Source: Streptomyces hygroscopicus
Lineage (GTDB): Bacteria > Actinomycetota > Actinomycetes > Streptomycetales > Streptomycetaceae
DNA: 64,000 nucleotides
Assembly (NCBI RefSeq): GCF_026168105.1
Contig: NZ_LBMW01000008.1
Coordinates: forward strand, 1-64,000
Direction: 5' to 3'
Shown: piece by piece, positions 17,859 to 28,713 of the stretch
How the letters are laid out: the number at the start of each line of letters is the position of its first letter
Position numbering within the stretch: position 1 is the first letter of the stretch
Program-made: the position numbers and the translations under genes
The notes under the pieces: model-generated
Seen by the model: only the letters and a program-made list of their open reading frames with translations
Database searches by the model: none
What the model was told of the DNA's origin: nothing

Positions 17859-17960
17859 AGCCGGCGGCGGGGCCGGGATGCGGAAGCCGGCGGCGGGGCC
17901 GGGACGCGGGAGCCGGCGGCGGGGCCGGGACGCGGAAGCCGGCGGCGGGGCCGGGTCCGG
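17859..17960. repeat. 26-bp tandem repeat, about four copies
   Basis: Units at 17859-17884, 17885-17910, 17911-17936 and a partial fourth to about 17960. Each begins AGCCGGCGGCGGGGCCGGG and ends GCGGA or GCGGG. A degenerate related copy precedes them at about 17831. Confidence 0.9.
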
Positions 17961-18030
17961 GCCGTCGACCTGCCGATTCGGGTCGCTCCCCGGCCCGGGC
18001 ATGACCAGTCGGCCCCCATGTACTAGAGTT

Positions 18031-18046
18031 ATCTCGACATCGAGAT
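18031..18046. promoter_or_regulatory. MarR/PecS (TamR-like) palindrome upstream of aconitase
   Basis: ATCTCGACATCGAGAT is a 7+2+7 perfect inverted repeat, about 130 bp before the aconitase start. In S. coelicolor the PecS-type regulator TamR is known to control the aconitase gene; the motif match is from memory and unverified. Confidence 0.55.
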
Positions 18047-18089
18047 ATCTGCCGGGGCGCCCCGCAGTCACCGCGTCGGTAAGCGTTAT

Positions 18090-18108
18090 CTAACTTAGCC
18101 TTACCTTA
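18090..18108. promoter_or_regulatory. Iron-box-like site (DmdR/DtxR type)
   Basis: CTAACTTAGCCTTACCTTA matches about 14 of 19 positions of the DmdR/IdeR consensus TTAGGTTAGSCTAACCTAA. It lies 68 bp before the aconitase start, a place where an iron-dependent regulator could act. Confidence 0.5.
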
Positions 18109-18109
18109 G

Positions 18110-20893
<2,784 letters not shown>

Positions 20894-20912
20894 GCGGTTC
20901 GGTACGGCAGTT

Positions 20913-20948
20913 GAGGGCCGCACTCCCGGCGACGGGGGTGCGGCCCTC
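20913..20948 (+). terminator. Terminator after aconitase
   Basis: GAGGGCCGCAC (20913-20923) pairs with GTGCGGCCCTC (20938-20948), an 11-bp perfect stem 20 bp after the stop. Confidence 0.85.
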
Positions 20949-21082
20949 TCGTGTCGGCCCAGGGGACTGAACGGGGGACCCGCAGTGGCCGTCGCCGCGC
21001 CCGGCGCCCGCTCGGCAGCCCGCCCCCAGCCTTCGGTGCCGTCCCGGGTGCCGCGCGCCCGGCGGGAATCGTCGGGCGCCCG

Positions 21083-21448
21083 CTAGATCCAGCCGGCGAC
21101 CTGGGCGATCGCGAACGGCGCCGGTACCAGGGTGGTCATGCCGAGCCACCGGTGCAGCGGCCTGCCCTCCTGCCACGGTATGAGGACGTCGACCACCAGC
21201 ACCATCCCGAGGACGAACCCGCCGCCCAGCAGCGCGCCGAGCGTCATGCCCACCGCGTGGCCCGGGAAGTGTGCGGTACAGCCGGGGCTGTCGGCGCAGT
21301 TGAGCAGTATGTGTTTGGTCACCAGCCGTCGCACGCACAGGGCCGGGAGAATCGCGACCATCCCGATCAGGAGGTTCGCCACCGCGGGCGCCCACCAGGA
21401 AGCGGCAGTGCCCCCCTCGTGGTCACCGTCCGCGCCGGAACCGTGCAC
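21083..21448 (-). CDS. Small integral membrane protein, unknown function
   Basis: 121 aa from the chosen GTG start. About three hydrophobic segments are visible: VANLLIGMVAILPALCV, VGMTLGALLGGGFVLGMVLV and LGMTTLVPAPFAIAQVAGWI. A short extracytoplasmic loop has two cysteines (NCADSPGCTAHFPGHAVG). I do not recognise a family. GGAGAGG lies upstream of GTG 21448; the frame extends to 21571 without a better ribosome site. It is isolated between the aconitase terminator and a non-coding stretch. Confidence 0.6.
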   Translation of the reverse strand: MHGSGADGDHEGGTAASWWAPAVANLLIGMVAILPALCVRRLVTKHILLNCADSPGCTAHFPGHAVGMTLGALLGGGFVLGMVLVVDVLIPWQEGRPLHRWLGMTTLVPAPFAIAQVAGWI

Positions 21449-21807
21449 AGCCCGCCCTCTCCAAGGTCCTCGCATTCGTACAGGTAGATGACCACGAGAG
21501 CACCAGGGTTGCCCCGCGCGCCGCCGAAGGCGGCCAACTCCGCTCCCACGGGTGACGTTCCGTTCGCTCAAGTCCCATTCCGGGGGCCTTGATCGGGGCC
21601 GGGGGGCCTCGGGGCCCGCACATCAGTGGTGCGCCGGGCGGGTTGAGCCGAACGGGGCGGACCGGGTGGCCGGTGTGTGGGCCACCCGGTCCGCGAGGTG
21701 GTCCGGCCCGCGGGGGAGAGGGCCGGACCGGGACGGGGGTCCAGGGCTCTGGCGAAACCGAGAAGCCGAGACGGGGGGAGCATGGCTTGTGACGACCGTT
21801 GACGCGC

Positions 21808-21865
21808 GACAACGTTGTCTGAATGGTCTGTACATGACTGTACTCCCCCAATGGACAACGATGTC
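21808..21865. promoter_or_regulatory. Pair of LacI-type operators with no obvious target gene
   Basis: GACAACGTTGTC at 21808-21819 is a perfect 12-bp palindrome identical to the one before the mannosidase gene (25833-25844). GACAACGATGTC at 21854-21865 differs at one base. The central CpG and arms are typical of LacI-family operators. Confidence 0.55.
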
Positions 21866-21939
21866 AAGGGCGTTCGCCCGTACGGCTGACGATCCACGAC
21901 GGTCCCTTCCGCTCAAGGGGGCGCCGGCCGCGTGACACG

Positions 21940-21973
21940 GGGGCGGGCGCGGAGGGATCTCCGCGCCCGCCCC
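21940..21973 (-). terminator. Terminator after the GH92 mannosidase gene
   Basis: GGGGCGGGCGCGGA (21940-21953) and its exact complement (21960-21973) form a 14-bp stem 22 bp beyond the stop codon. Confidence 0.85.
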
Positions 21974-21995
21974 TTCTTTCACCCCGTGGGGGGAA

Positions 21996-24900
21996 TCAGG
22001 CCAGCAGCTCCACCTCCGCGAGAGCCGACTCCGTCTCCAGGACCAGGCGGTAGTGGGCGTACGAGCCGGGATGCGGGATCGAGAACGCCCTCGTCTGCCG
22101 GTCCCAGGCGAAGGATTCACCCGAGCGTTCGTCCAGGGTCGTCCACTGCGTGCCGTCCTGGGAGGCCTGGAGGGTCCAGCCCGAGGGCGCCTTCGTGTGG
22201 TCCGCCGGGGACGTCAGGGTGTACTGCGCCGCCGTGGTGGGGCCCCCGACCGGAAGGTCCACGCTCGTCACGGACGCCTCCGTCGCGGAGGTGTCGTCGA
22301 AGAGCGGTCCGTCGCCCTTGAGTACATCCGCGCGAGGCGTCGGCACCTGGTCGTCCCGCGTGATCGACACCGGCGCCGCGTCCTTCCCGGTGCCCCAGGC
22401 CGACGGCCGCGGACCCATGTCGAAGTCCAGCAGGCCGCCCCGGGAGAGCAGCGAGTGCGGCAGCGACGTCGAGGTCCAGGGACGGCCGTTGACCCGCAGT
22501 CCCTGGATGTACACGTTCGTCGCGCTGTTCTCCGGGGCCTTGACAACCAGATCCCGGCCGTTCTCCAGGTGCACGGTCGCCTTCTTGAACAGCGGTGAAC
22601 CGATGGCGTACTCGCCGCTGCCCATCACCAGCGGATAGAAGCCGAGCGCCGAGAACACGTACCAGGCCGACTGCTCGCCGTTGTCCTCGTCGCCGAGGTA
22701 GCCCTGACCGATCTCGCTTCCGGAGAAGAGACGGGAGAGCACCTCACGGATCTTCGCCTGCGCCTTCCACGGCCGGCCCGCCGCGTCGTACATGTAGATC
22801 ACATGGTGCGCCGGCTGGTTGGAGTGCCCGTACATGCCCATCCGGACGTCGCGGGCCTCGGTCATCTCGTGGATGACACCCCCGTAGGAGCCGGCGAACT
22901 GCGGTGAGGCCGTCTCGGGCGTCGCGAAGAACTCGTCCAGTTTGTCGGCCAGCTTCGCGCGGCCGCCGTACAGGTTCGCCAGGCCGCGGCTGTCCTGCGG
23001 GACCGTGAAGGCGGAGCCCCAGCCGTTCGTCTCCGTGTAGTCGTAGCCCCACACCCTCGGGTCGTACTTCGACGGATCGAGCCGCCAGTTGCCCTGCCCG
23101 TCACGCCCCTGGAAGAAGCCGATCCTCTTGTCGAAGAGGTTGACGTAGTCCCGGGCGCGGTTGAGGAAGTACTCCGACTCCTCCCGGTAACGCTTCTTTC
23201 CGGTCTTCTTGTACAGCGCCTGCCCCATCCGGGCGATGCCGTAGTCGTTGACGTAGCCCTCCAGTGCCCAGGACATGCCCTCCCTGGTGGCGGTGGTGGT
23301 GTAGCCGAGGAAGGGCGAGGTGGTCATGCCCTTGCGGCCGACCCCGGAGGACGGGGGGACGACCGTCGCGTTCTTCACCGCCGCGTCGTAGGCGGCCTCC
23401 GCGTCGAACTTCACGCCCTTCACATAGGCGTCGGCGAACGCCACGTCCGAGGAGGTGCCGGTCATCAGGTCGGCGTAGCCGGGCGAGGACCACCGTGAGG
23501 TCCAGCCGCCGTCCTTGTACTGCTGTACGAATCCGTCGACCAGGTCACCCGCCTCCCGCGGGGTCAGGAAGGAGTACGCCGGCCAGGTCGTCCGGTAGGT
23601 GTCCCAGAAGCCGTTGTTGACGTACACCTTGCCGTCGACGATCTTCGCCCCGGTGTGCGTGGGCGTGTCCTGGCTCGGCATCGGGGAGAACGGGGAGGCG
23701 TACTGATAGGCCGAGCCCACCTTCTCGAAGCCCGAGTTGGGGTACAGATAAAGCCGGTACAGCGAGGAGTACAGCGTCGTCAGCTGGTCGGCCGTCGCCC
23801 CTTCGACCTCGATCTTGCCGAGCAGCCTGTCCCAGGTCCGCTGCGCGCGCGCCCTCACCTCGTCGAACGACGTCCCGCCCGGGATCTCCTGGCGCAGATT
23901 GTCCTTCGCCTGGTCGATGCTGATGAGCGAGGTGGCGAGGCGGAGGGTCACCGTGTGGTCCGCGCCCGGCTTGAAGCGCAGGTATCCCTTCACCCCCGAG
24001 GCGGCTCCGTCCGTCACGGGCGCGTCGAACACGCCGTAGACGAACAGCCGGGTGGCTCCCGTCGACAGCCCGGACTTCACGTCGGAGAAGCCGGTGACGA
24101 TCCCGTTGTCCTTGTCGAGGGTCAGCCCGGCCTGCTCCGTCACGTTGTCGAACAGCACGCTCGCGTCGTCGCCGGGATAGGTGAAGCGCAGTACCGCCGC
24201 GTGGTCCGTCGGCGTCATCTCCGCCTTCAGACCGTTCTCGAAGGTCACCCCGTAGTAGTAGGGGCGCGCGGTCTCCCTCTCGTGCCGGAAGGCCAGCGCC
24301 CGCGCGGTGCGGTCGGTGTCCGGGGTGCCGGACGCGGCCGACGGCATCACCTGGAACGTCTGCCGGTCACCCATCCACGGACTCGGTTCATGGCTCGCGC
24401 TGAATGCCTGGATGGTGGGCAGATTGTCCGCGTTGTTGGCCCGTGCGTAGTCGTACAGCCAGCTCAGCGAACTCGCGTTGGTCACCGGCGTCCAGAAGTT
24501 GAAGCCGTGCGGCAGGGCGGTCGCCGGGAAGTTGTTGCCGCGCGAGAAGGAGCCGCTGGAGTTGGTGCCGCGGGTCGTGATCGCGTAGTCGGACAGATGC
24601 GCCTCCGGCCTCTGGGGAGGCGCGGTCTTCAGGGCGATGTCGTCCACCCAGCCCCGGAACTTCGCGGGGCCCGTCGGCGAGTCGTACGCCACCACGATCC
24701 GGTCCACGGTCTTCCCGGCAGCGACCGACCCGATCCGTGAGACCACGTCGTTCCACTGGTTGACGTACAGGGACTTGGCCGCGCCCTGCCCCTGCGGGGT
24801 CAGCGGGAAACCGTGCTGGTCCAGCGCCCCGAGGTCGCTGAGATGGGTGCCGTCGGTGAAGTCCAGGTCGACGGCGACGTTCGTGGCGTCGTAGTCCCGG

Positions 24901-25799
24901 TCCCCGTCCGCCATCGAGGGGAAGATCCGGTACGACAACTGGGTGTCGCGCCGGACGCCCACGTTGACGTCGAAGACCTTGTTGTACGAGTACGCCCGCC
25001 CGGTCCCGGGGTGCGATCCCGCGTAACGCAGGGCCCGGTGGCCGGTGAAGCCCGCGCCCGCCTTCGCGGTGGGGGAGCCCATCGGCCCGCGGTCCACCAG
25101 CGTGCGCATGTCCTTGGGCGTGGGGTCGGTGCCGGCACCGGTGGAGAACTGTACGTCGGCGAGTTGCAGGAGGTCCGCGCCGTGGTTCTTGGTGATGTCG
25201 AGCCGGAAGTGCTGGTACTCCGCCGGTTCGGCCAGGTCGAACGATTTCGTCTGGAAACGCTGGTCGAACGACGCGCCGGTGCGGGTGTCGAGCGTCTTCC
25301 AGTCCTTGCCGTCCGTGGAGCCCTCGAGGGTCCAGTCGGCCGGGTCCCGCTCCGCGTAGTCGTTGGCGGATGTCAGCGCGTACGTCAGCACCTTGACCGG
25401 CGCGTCGAAGTCGAACTCCACCCAGCCCGTCGGCGAGAAAGTCAACCACTTGCTGCCCGGGTCGCCGTCGATCAGGTTCTCCTTGACCTCACCACCGGCC
25501 GTGTTCTCGGCGCTGGCCCTGACATCGGTGACCTCGTCGGTTACATTGCCGGGAATGCCCGTTGTGTACCCTCCGTCGACACCGGACGCCCGCTTCGAAC
25601 CGTCCGCCGCCGTGTCCACGGTGTTCAGCCACGTCGGTGCCGGATCACCCGCTTCGAACGAGGAAGAGAACTCCCGGTCGCCGGCGGACGGTTGGGCGGG
25701 CAGTGCCACCGCCGCGCCCTGTGCGGCCACCAGCAACGCGAAGGCGGCCGTTGCCACGACCGCCGTAGGAGCCCATCTGTGCCGAGATCTGTGCTGCAT
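21996..25799 (-). CDS. Secreted GH92 alpha-mannosidase with discoidin-type domains
   Basis: 1267 aa. The signal peptide is about residues 1-33. F5/8-type-C carbohydrate-binding regions occur near residues 75-200 (EFDFDAPVKVLTYALTSAND) and at the C terminus (SVDLPVGGPTTAAQYTLTSP). The GH92 catalytic domain is about residues 425-1090, with HSNQPAHHVIYMYD and GDEDNGEQSAWYVFSALGFY. GH92 enzymes are calcium-dependent exo-alpha-mannosidases trimming N-glycans or mannan outside the cell. The start at 25799 follows GGGAGGG. A LacI-type palindrome 34 bp before it suggests sugar-responsive repression. It is divergent from ngcEFG. Confidence 0.93.
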   Translation of the reverse strand: MQHRSRHRWAPTAVVATAAFALLVAAQGAAVALPAQPSAGDREFSSSFEAGDPAPTWLNTVDTAADGSKRASGVDGGYTTGIPGNVTDEVTDVRASAENTAGGEVKENLIDGDPGSKWLTFSPTGWVEFDFDAPVKVLTYALTSANDYAERDPADWTLEGSTDGKDWKTLDTRTGASFDQRFQTKSFDLAEPAEYQHFRLDITKNHGADLLQLADVQFSTGAGTDPTPKDMRTLVDRGPMGSPTAKAGAGFTGHRALRYAGSHPGTGRAYSYNKVFDVNVGVRRDTQLSYRIFPSMADGDRDYDATNVAVDLDFTDGTHLSDLGALDQHGFPLTPQGQGAAKSLYVNQWNDVVSRIGSVAAGKTVDRIVVAYDSPTGPAKFRGWVDDIALKTAPPQRPEAHLSDYAITTRGTNSSGSFSRGNNFPATALPHGFNFWTPVTNASSLSWLYDYARANNADNLPTIQAFSASHEPSPWMGDRQTFQVMPSAASGTPDTDRTARALAFRHERETARPYYYGVTFENGLKAEMTPTDHAAVLRFTYPGDDASVLFDNVTEQAGLTLDKDNGIVTGFSDVKSGLSTGATRLFVYGVFDAPVTDGAASGVKGYLRFKPGADHTVTLRLATSLISIDQAKDNLRQEIPGGTSFDEVRARAQRTWDRLLGKIEVEGATADQLTTLYSSLYRLYLYPNSGFEKVGSAYQYASPFSPMPSQDTPTHTGAKIVDGKVYVNNGFWDTYRTTWPAYSFLTPREAGDLVDGFVQQYKDGGWTSRWSSPGYADLMTGTSSDVAFADAYVKGVKFDAEAAYDAAVKNATVVPPSSGVGRKGMTTSPFLGYTTTATREGMSWALEGYVNDYGIARMGQALYKKTGKKRYREESEYFLNRARDYVNLFDKRIGFFQGRDGQGNWRLDPSKYDPRVWGYDYTETNGWGSAFTVPQDSRGLANLYGGRAKLADKLDEFFATPETASPQFAGSYGGVIHEMTEARDVRMGMYGHSNQPAHHVIYMYDAAGRPWKAQAKIREVLSRLFSGSEIGQGYLGDEDNGEQSAWYVFSALGFYPLVMGSGEYAIGSPLFKKATVHLENGRDLVVKAPENSATNVYIQGLRVNGRPWTSTSLPHSLLSRGGLLDFDMGPRPSAWGTGKDAAPVSITRDDQVPTPRADVLKGDGPLFDDTSATEASVTSVDLPVGGPTTAAQYTLTSPADHTKAPSGWTLQASQDGTQWTTLDERSGESFAWDRQTRAFSIPHPGSYAHYRLVLETESALAEVELLA

Positions 25800-25832
25800 G
25801 CGCGAGCACCCTCCCTGCGCTGTGAAAATATG

Positions 25833-25844
25833 GACAACGTTGTC
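25833..25844. promoter_or_regulatory. LacI-type operator of the GH92 gene
   Basis: GACAACGTTGTC is a perfect palindrome 34 bp before the mannosidase start, placed to block its promoter. No LacI-family gene is encoded in this window, so the regulator is elsewhere. Confidence 0.65.
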
Positions 25845-26033
25845 AACTCCGCTGCGCAAGGACCAGTAGGTGGTCAAGTGGTCAGTGATGTCAAGGGCGT
25901 TGGGTGTGGCATTCGGGCTCAATGCGGCGGATATCCCGCTCCGGAGGTCCGTATGCACCCCGTATTTCCGCGAGGTCTCAACTCGGAAAAGCAAACCGCC
26001 AACCTTGCGTTCGATCTTGCTCCGCTGGCGGGA

Positions 26034-26049
26034 AGTGGACTATACCTGT
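26034..26049. promoter_or_regulatory. DasR-responsive-element-like site upstream of ngcE
   Basis: AGTGGACTATACCTGT matches the TGGnCTAnACC core of the dre element (ACTGGTCTAGACCACT). DasR is the GntR-type repressor of aminosugar genes, so a site 210 bp before an aminosugar transporter makes sense. Binding is not shown. Confidence 0.5.
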
Positions 26050-26258
26050 CGGCGTCCAGGCAGCTGTCAACCTGCCGTACGGCGGCTGCGGACAGGCACG
26101 ACCGGGGGGACTCGGGAGGCGGTGGACCGTTTCGAGCACGACCGACTGCCGTGCCGTCCCACTGAATCCCTCATGCACGACCCCAGCTTCACCATCATCG
26201 CGGTGCCGGGGAGGATCCGGTTCACCGCCTGAGTCCTGGAGAAGGCGAGGACTTGAGC

Positions 26259-27710
26259 ATGGGACCCACTTCCGGCGAGAACATCAACCCCGAAGGCCTC
26301 GGCCGCCGCGATCTGATCAAGCGGTCCGCGGCGCTCGGCCTGATCTCCGTCCCCACCATGAGCTTCCTGTCCGCCTGTGCCAGCAGCGGGGGCGGCGGCG
26401 GGGAGAAAGCCAAGGCGGGCAAGAAGACCGCCAAGAACCCGCTCGGCGTCAACGACACGGCGCAGATGGAATTCGTACTCTTCGACGGCGGCTTCGGCAA
26501 GGAATACGCCCAGGATGCGGTCAAGATCTACGAGAAGGACTTCCCGAAGGCGACGGTGAAGTTCTCCGCCACCCAGAAGATCCAGTCCACCCTGCAGCCC
26601 CGCTTCAACCAGGGCAACCCGCCGGACCTCATCGACAACTCCGGCGCCGAGCAGATGGACATGGGCGTCCTCGTCGGCAAGAACCAGCTCGCCGACCTCA
26701 CCCCGCTGCTCGACGCCGCCTCGTACGACGACCCGAAGAAGAAGGTCCGCGACACGCTGCGGCCGGGCATCGTCGAGATGGGCCAGTTCGACGGCAGCCC
26801 CGTCTGGATCATGTACTACGCGTACACCGTGTACGGCGTCTGGTATTCGCAGAAGCTTCTCGACTCCCTCGGTGAGAAGTACCCGGAGACCTGGGACGAG
26901 ATGCTCAAGGTCTGCGAGGCGGCCAAGAAGAAGGGCATCGCCGGCTGGACGTACGCGGGCAAGTACCCGTACTACATCCCCTTCTCCCTCTATCCGATGA
27001 TCGGCAAGGTCGGCGGCCGCGAGGTCCTCGACGCCATCGACAACCTGGAGCCGAACGCCTGGAAGCACCCGGCTGTCAAGGCCTGTTTCGAGGCGTACTA
27101 CGAGCTCTACAAGAAGGGCTACATCCTTCAGGGCACGCCCGGTCTCGACCACATCCAGTCCCAGACCGCCTGGGCCAAGGGCAAGGCGCTCTTCATCCCG
27201 AACGGCTCCTGGGTGGAGAACGAGTCGGCGAACGTCATTCCGGCCGACTTCAACCTCGCCGTCTCCGCGCCCTCCGGCATCGACTCCTCCGACAAGCTGC
27301 CCTTCGGCACCATCTGGGCCTCCGGAGGCGAGCCCTTCGTCGTCCCGGCCAAGGCGAAGAACCCCGAGGGCGGCATGGAGCAACTGCGCATCATGCTCAG
27401 CGAGGCGTCCTCGAAGAACTTCACCACCAAGGTCAAGTCGCTGACGGCGTTCAACGGCGGCACCACCGGGATCAGCCTCACCCCAGGCCTCAAGTCCGGT
27501 GTGGCCGCGCTGGAGAAGGCCGGCAACAACGTCCTGAACCCGCGCCTGCAGGACTGGTACGTGCAGCTCCAGAAGGAGAAGATCGGTGTGGCCGGTCTCG
27601 GCGAGATGATGGCCGGCCGCCTCACCCCGGCGGAGGCCATCAAGAAGATCCAGGGCTTCGCGGACGAGGCCGCCAAGGACACGTCGATCAAGCACTACAA
27701 GCACCAGTGA
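26259..27710 (+). CDS. ngcE: N-acetylglucosamine/diacetylchitobiose ABC transporter, substrate-binding lipoprotein
   Basis: 483 aa. It carries both a twin-arginine motif (GRRDLIKR, residues 15-22) and a lipobox LSAC ending at Cys40, so it is probably exported folded by Tat and lipid-anchored outside the membrane. A Gly/Lys-rich linker is followed by a family-1 extracellular solute-binding fold. Position and sequence fit NgcE (SCO6005 in S. coelicolor, as I recall), which binds GlcNAc and chitobiose. The ATG at 26259 follows GCGAGGA. Two permease genes follow. No ATPase gene is present, as is usual when the shared ATPase MsiK serves several CUT1 transporters. Confidence 0.85.
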   Translation: MGPTSGENINPEGLGRRDLIKRSAALGLISVPTMSFLSACASSGGGGGEKAKAGKKTAKNPLGVNDTAQMEFVLFDGGFGKEYAQDAVKIYEKDFPKATVKFSATQKIQSTLQPRFNQGNPPDLIDNSGAEQMDMGVLVGKNQLADLTPLLDAASYDDPKKKVRDTLRPGIVEMGQFDGSPVWIMYYAYTVYGVWYSQKLLDSLGEKYPETWDEMLKVCEAAKKKGIAGWTYAGKYPYYIPFSLYPMIGKVGGREVLDAIDNLEPNAWKHPAVKACFEAYYELYKKGYILQGTPGLDHIQSQTAWAKGKALFIPNGSWVENESANVIPADFNLAVSAPSGIDSSDKLPFGTIWASGGEPFVVPAKAKNPEGGMEQLRIMLSEASSKNFTTKVKSLTAFNGGTTGISLTPGLKSGVAALEKAGNNVLNPRLQDWYVQLQKEKIGVAGLGEMMAGRLTPAEAIKKIQGFADEAAKDTSIKHYKHQ

Positions 27711-27784
27711 GGTTCCGTCACCAGCGGCGGCCGCCCGTACCGCAGAGGCCGGGGGCCATGCAGCGAGATCGGGGTCGGTAGCAC

Positions 27785-28711
27785 ATGCAGCACGGCAAGT
27801 ACCGGTTCATCGTGGGGTTCCTCGCGGTGCCCCTCGGGTTGTACGCGCTCTTCGTCGTATGGCCGTTCATCCAGTCCATCTACTACTCGTTCACGGACTG
27901 GACCGGACTGAGCCCCGAATTCAAGATGGTGGGCGTCGACAACTACACGAGGATGTTCCACGACGACATCTTCTGGAAGTCGCTCTGGCACAGCCTGCTG
28001 TTCGCGCTGCTGCTGCCGCTGGTGACGATCAGCCTGGCACTGTTCTTCGCCTTCATGATCAACGCGGGCGGACGGCGGCGGAAGGGCGGCCCCGCCGTCA
28101 CCGGCGTCCGCGGCTCCTCCTTCTACAAGATCGTCTACTTCTTCCCGCAGGTGCTGTCGATCGCCATCGTCGCCCTGTTGTTCGCGTTCGCGTACAACCC
28201 GGACAGCGGCGCGATCAACTCGCTTCTGCGCGGCATCGGGCTCGGCAGTGTCCAGCCGCTGTGGCTGGGCGATCCGAACCTGGCCCTGTGGTGTGTGATG
28301 GCGGTCCTCGTCTGGTCCACGGTCGGCTTCTTCGTGGTCCTCTTCTCCGCGGGCATGGCCTCCATTCCGGCGGACCTGTACGAGGCGGCCCTGCTGGACG
28401 GGGCGGGCCGCGCCGGCACGTTCTTCCGGATCACCCTGCCGCTGCTGTGGGACACCGTGCAGTCCGGCTGGGTGTACATGGGCATCCTCGCCCTGGGTGC
28501 CGAGTCGTTCGCGGTCGTACAGATCATGACGACCGGCCCCGGGGGGCCCGACTACTCGACCACCGTCTTGGTGCTGTACGTCTACCAGAAGGCCTTCCGT
28601 GACGGTCAGGCCGCCTACGCAACCACGATCGGTGTCGCCCTGCTCGTCGTCACGCTGCTGTTCGCGGCGGTCGTGATGCGGCTGGGCCGGCGCGAGCGGC
28701 TGGAGTTCTGA
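27785..28711 (+). CDS. ngcF: Sugar ABC transporter permease (NgcF-type)
   Basis: 308 aa with six predicted transmembrane helices. The MalF-type EAA loop is YEAALLDGAGRAGTFFRITL, the site of contact with the ATPase. It forms the channel with the next gene product. It starts 74 bp after ngcE, and its stop precedes the next ATG by 2 bp, so the two permeases are tightly coupled. Confidence 0.87.
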   Translation: MQHGKYRFIVGFLAVPLGLYALFVVWPFIQSIYYSFTDWTGLSPEFKMVGVDNYTRMFHDDIFWKSLWHSLLFALLLPLVTISLALFFAFMINAGGRRRKGGPAVTGVRGSSFYKIVYFFPQVLSIAIVALLFAFAYNPDSGAINSLLRGIGLGSVQPLWLGDPNLALWCVMAVLVWSTVGFFVVLFSAGMASIPADLYEAALLDGAGRAGTFFRITLPLLWDTVQSGWVYMGILALGAESFAVVQIMTTGPGGPDYSTTVLVLYVYQKAFRDGQAAYATTIGVALLVVTLLFAAVVMRLGRRERLEF

Positions 28712-28713
28712 GC

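Larger units (their letters stand above)
21449..21995. other. 547-bp stretch without a supported gene
   Basis: It holds two LacI-type palindromes (21808-21819 and 21854-21865) and the mannosidase terminator. TTGACG at 21799-21804 looks like a -35, but no plus-strand gene follows before the convergent mannosidase. The rest looks like non-coding GC-rich DNA. Confidence 0.6.
25800..26258. other. Divergent promoter region between the mannosidase and ngcE
   Basis: 459 bp without a gene. On the mannosidase side is a LacI-type operator at 25833-25844. Short TGGTCA direct repeats lie around 25861-25885. On the ngcE side is a DasR-like site at 26034-26049. The middle (about 25880-26040) is less GC-rich than the flanking genes. 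Confidence 0.7.

Noticed and set aside
21423..21851. Minus-strand frame running through the LacI operator pair
   Set aside because: Pro/Arg-rich with no ribosome site; its start falls inside the operator region.
25861..25885. TGGTCA direct repeats and a GACCA/TGGTC pair considered as a second DasR site
   Set aside because: The arm order and spacing do not fit the dre core; too short to support a call.
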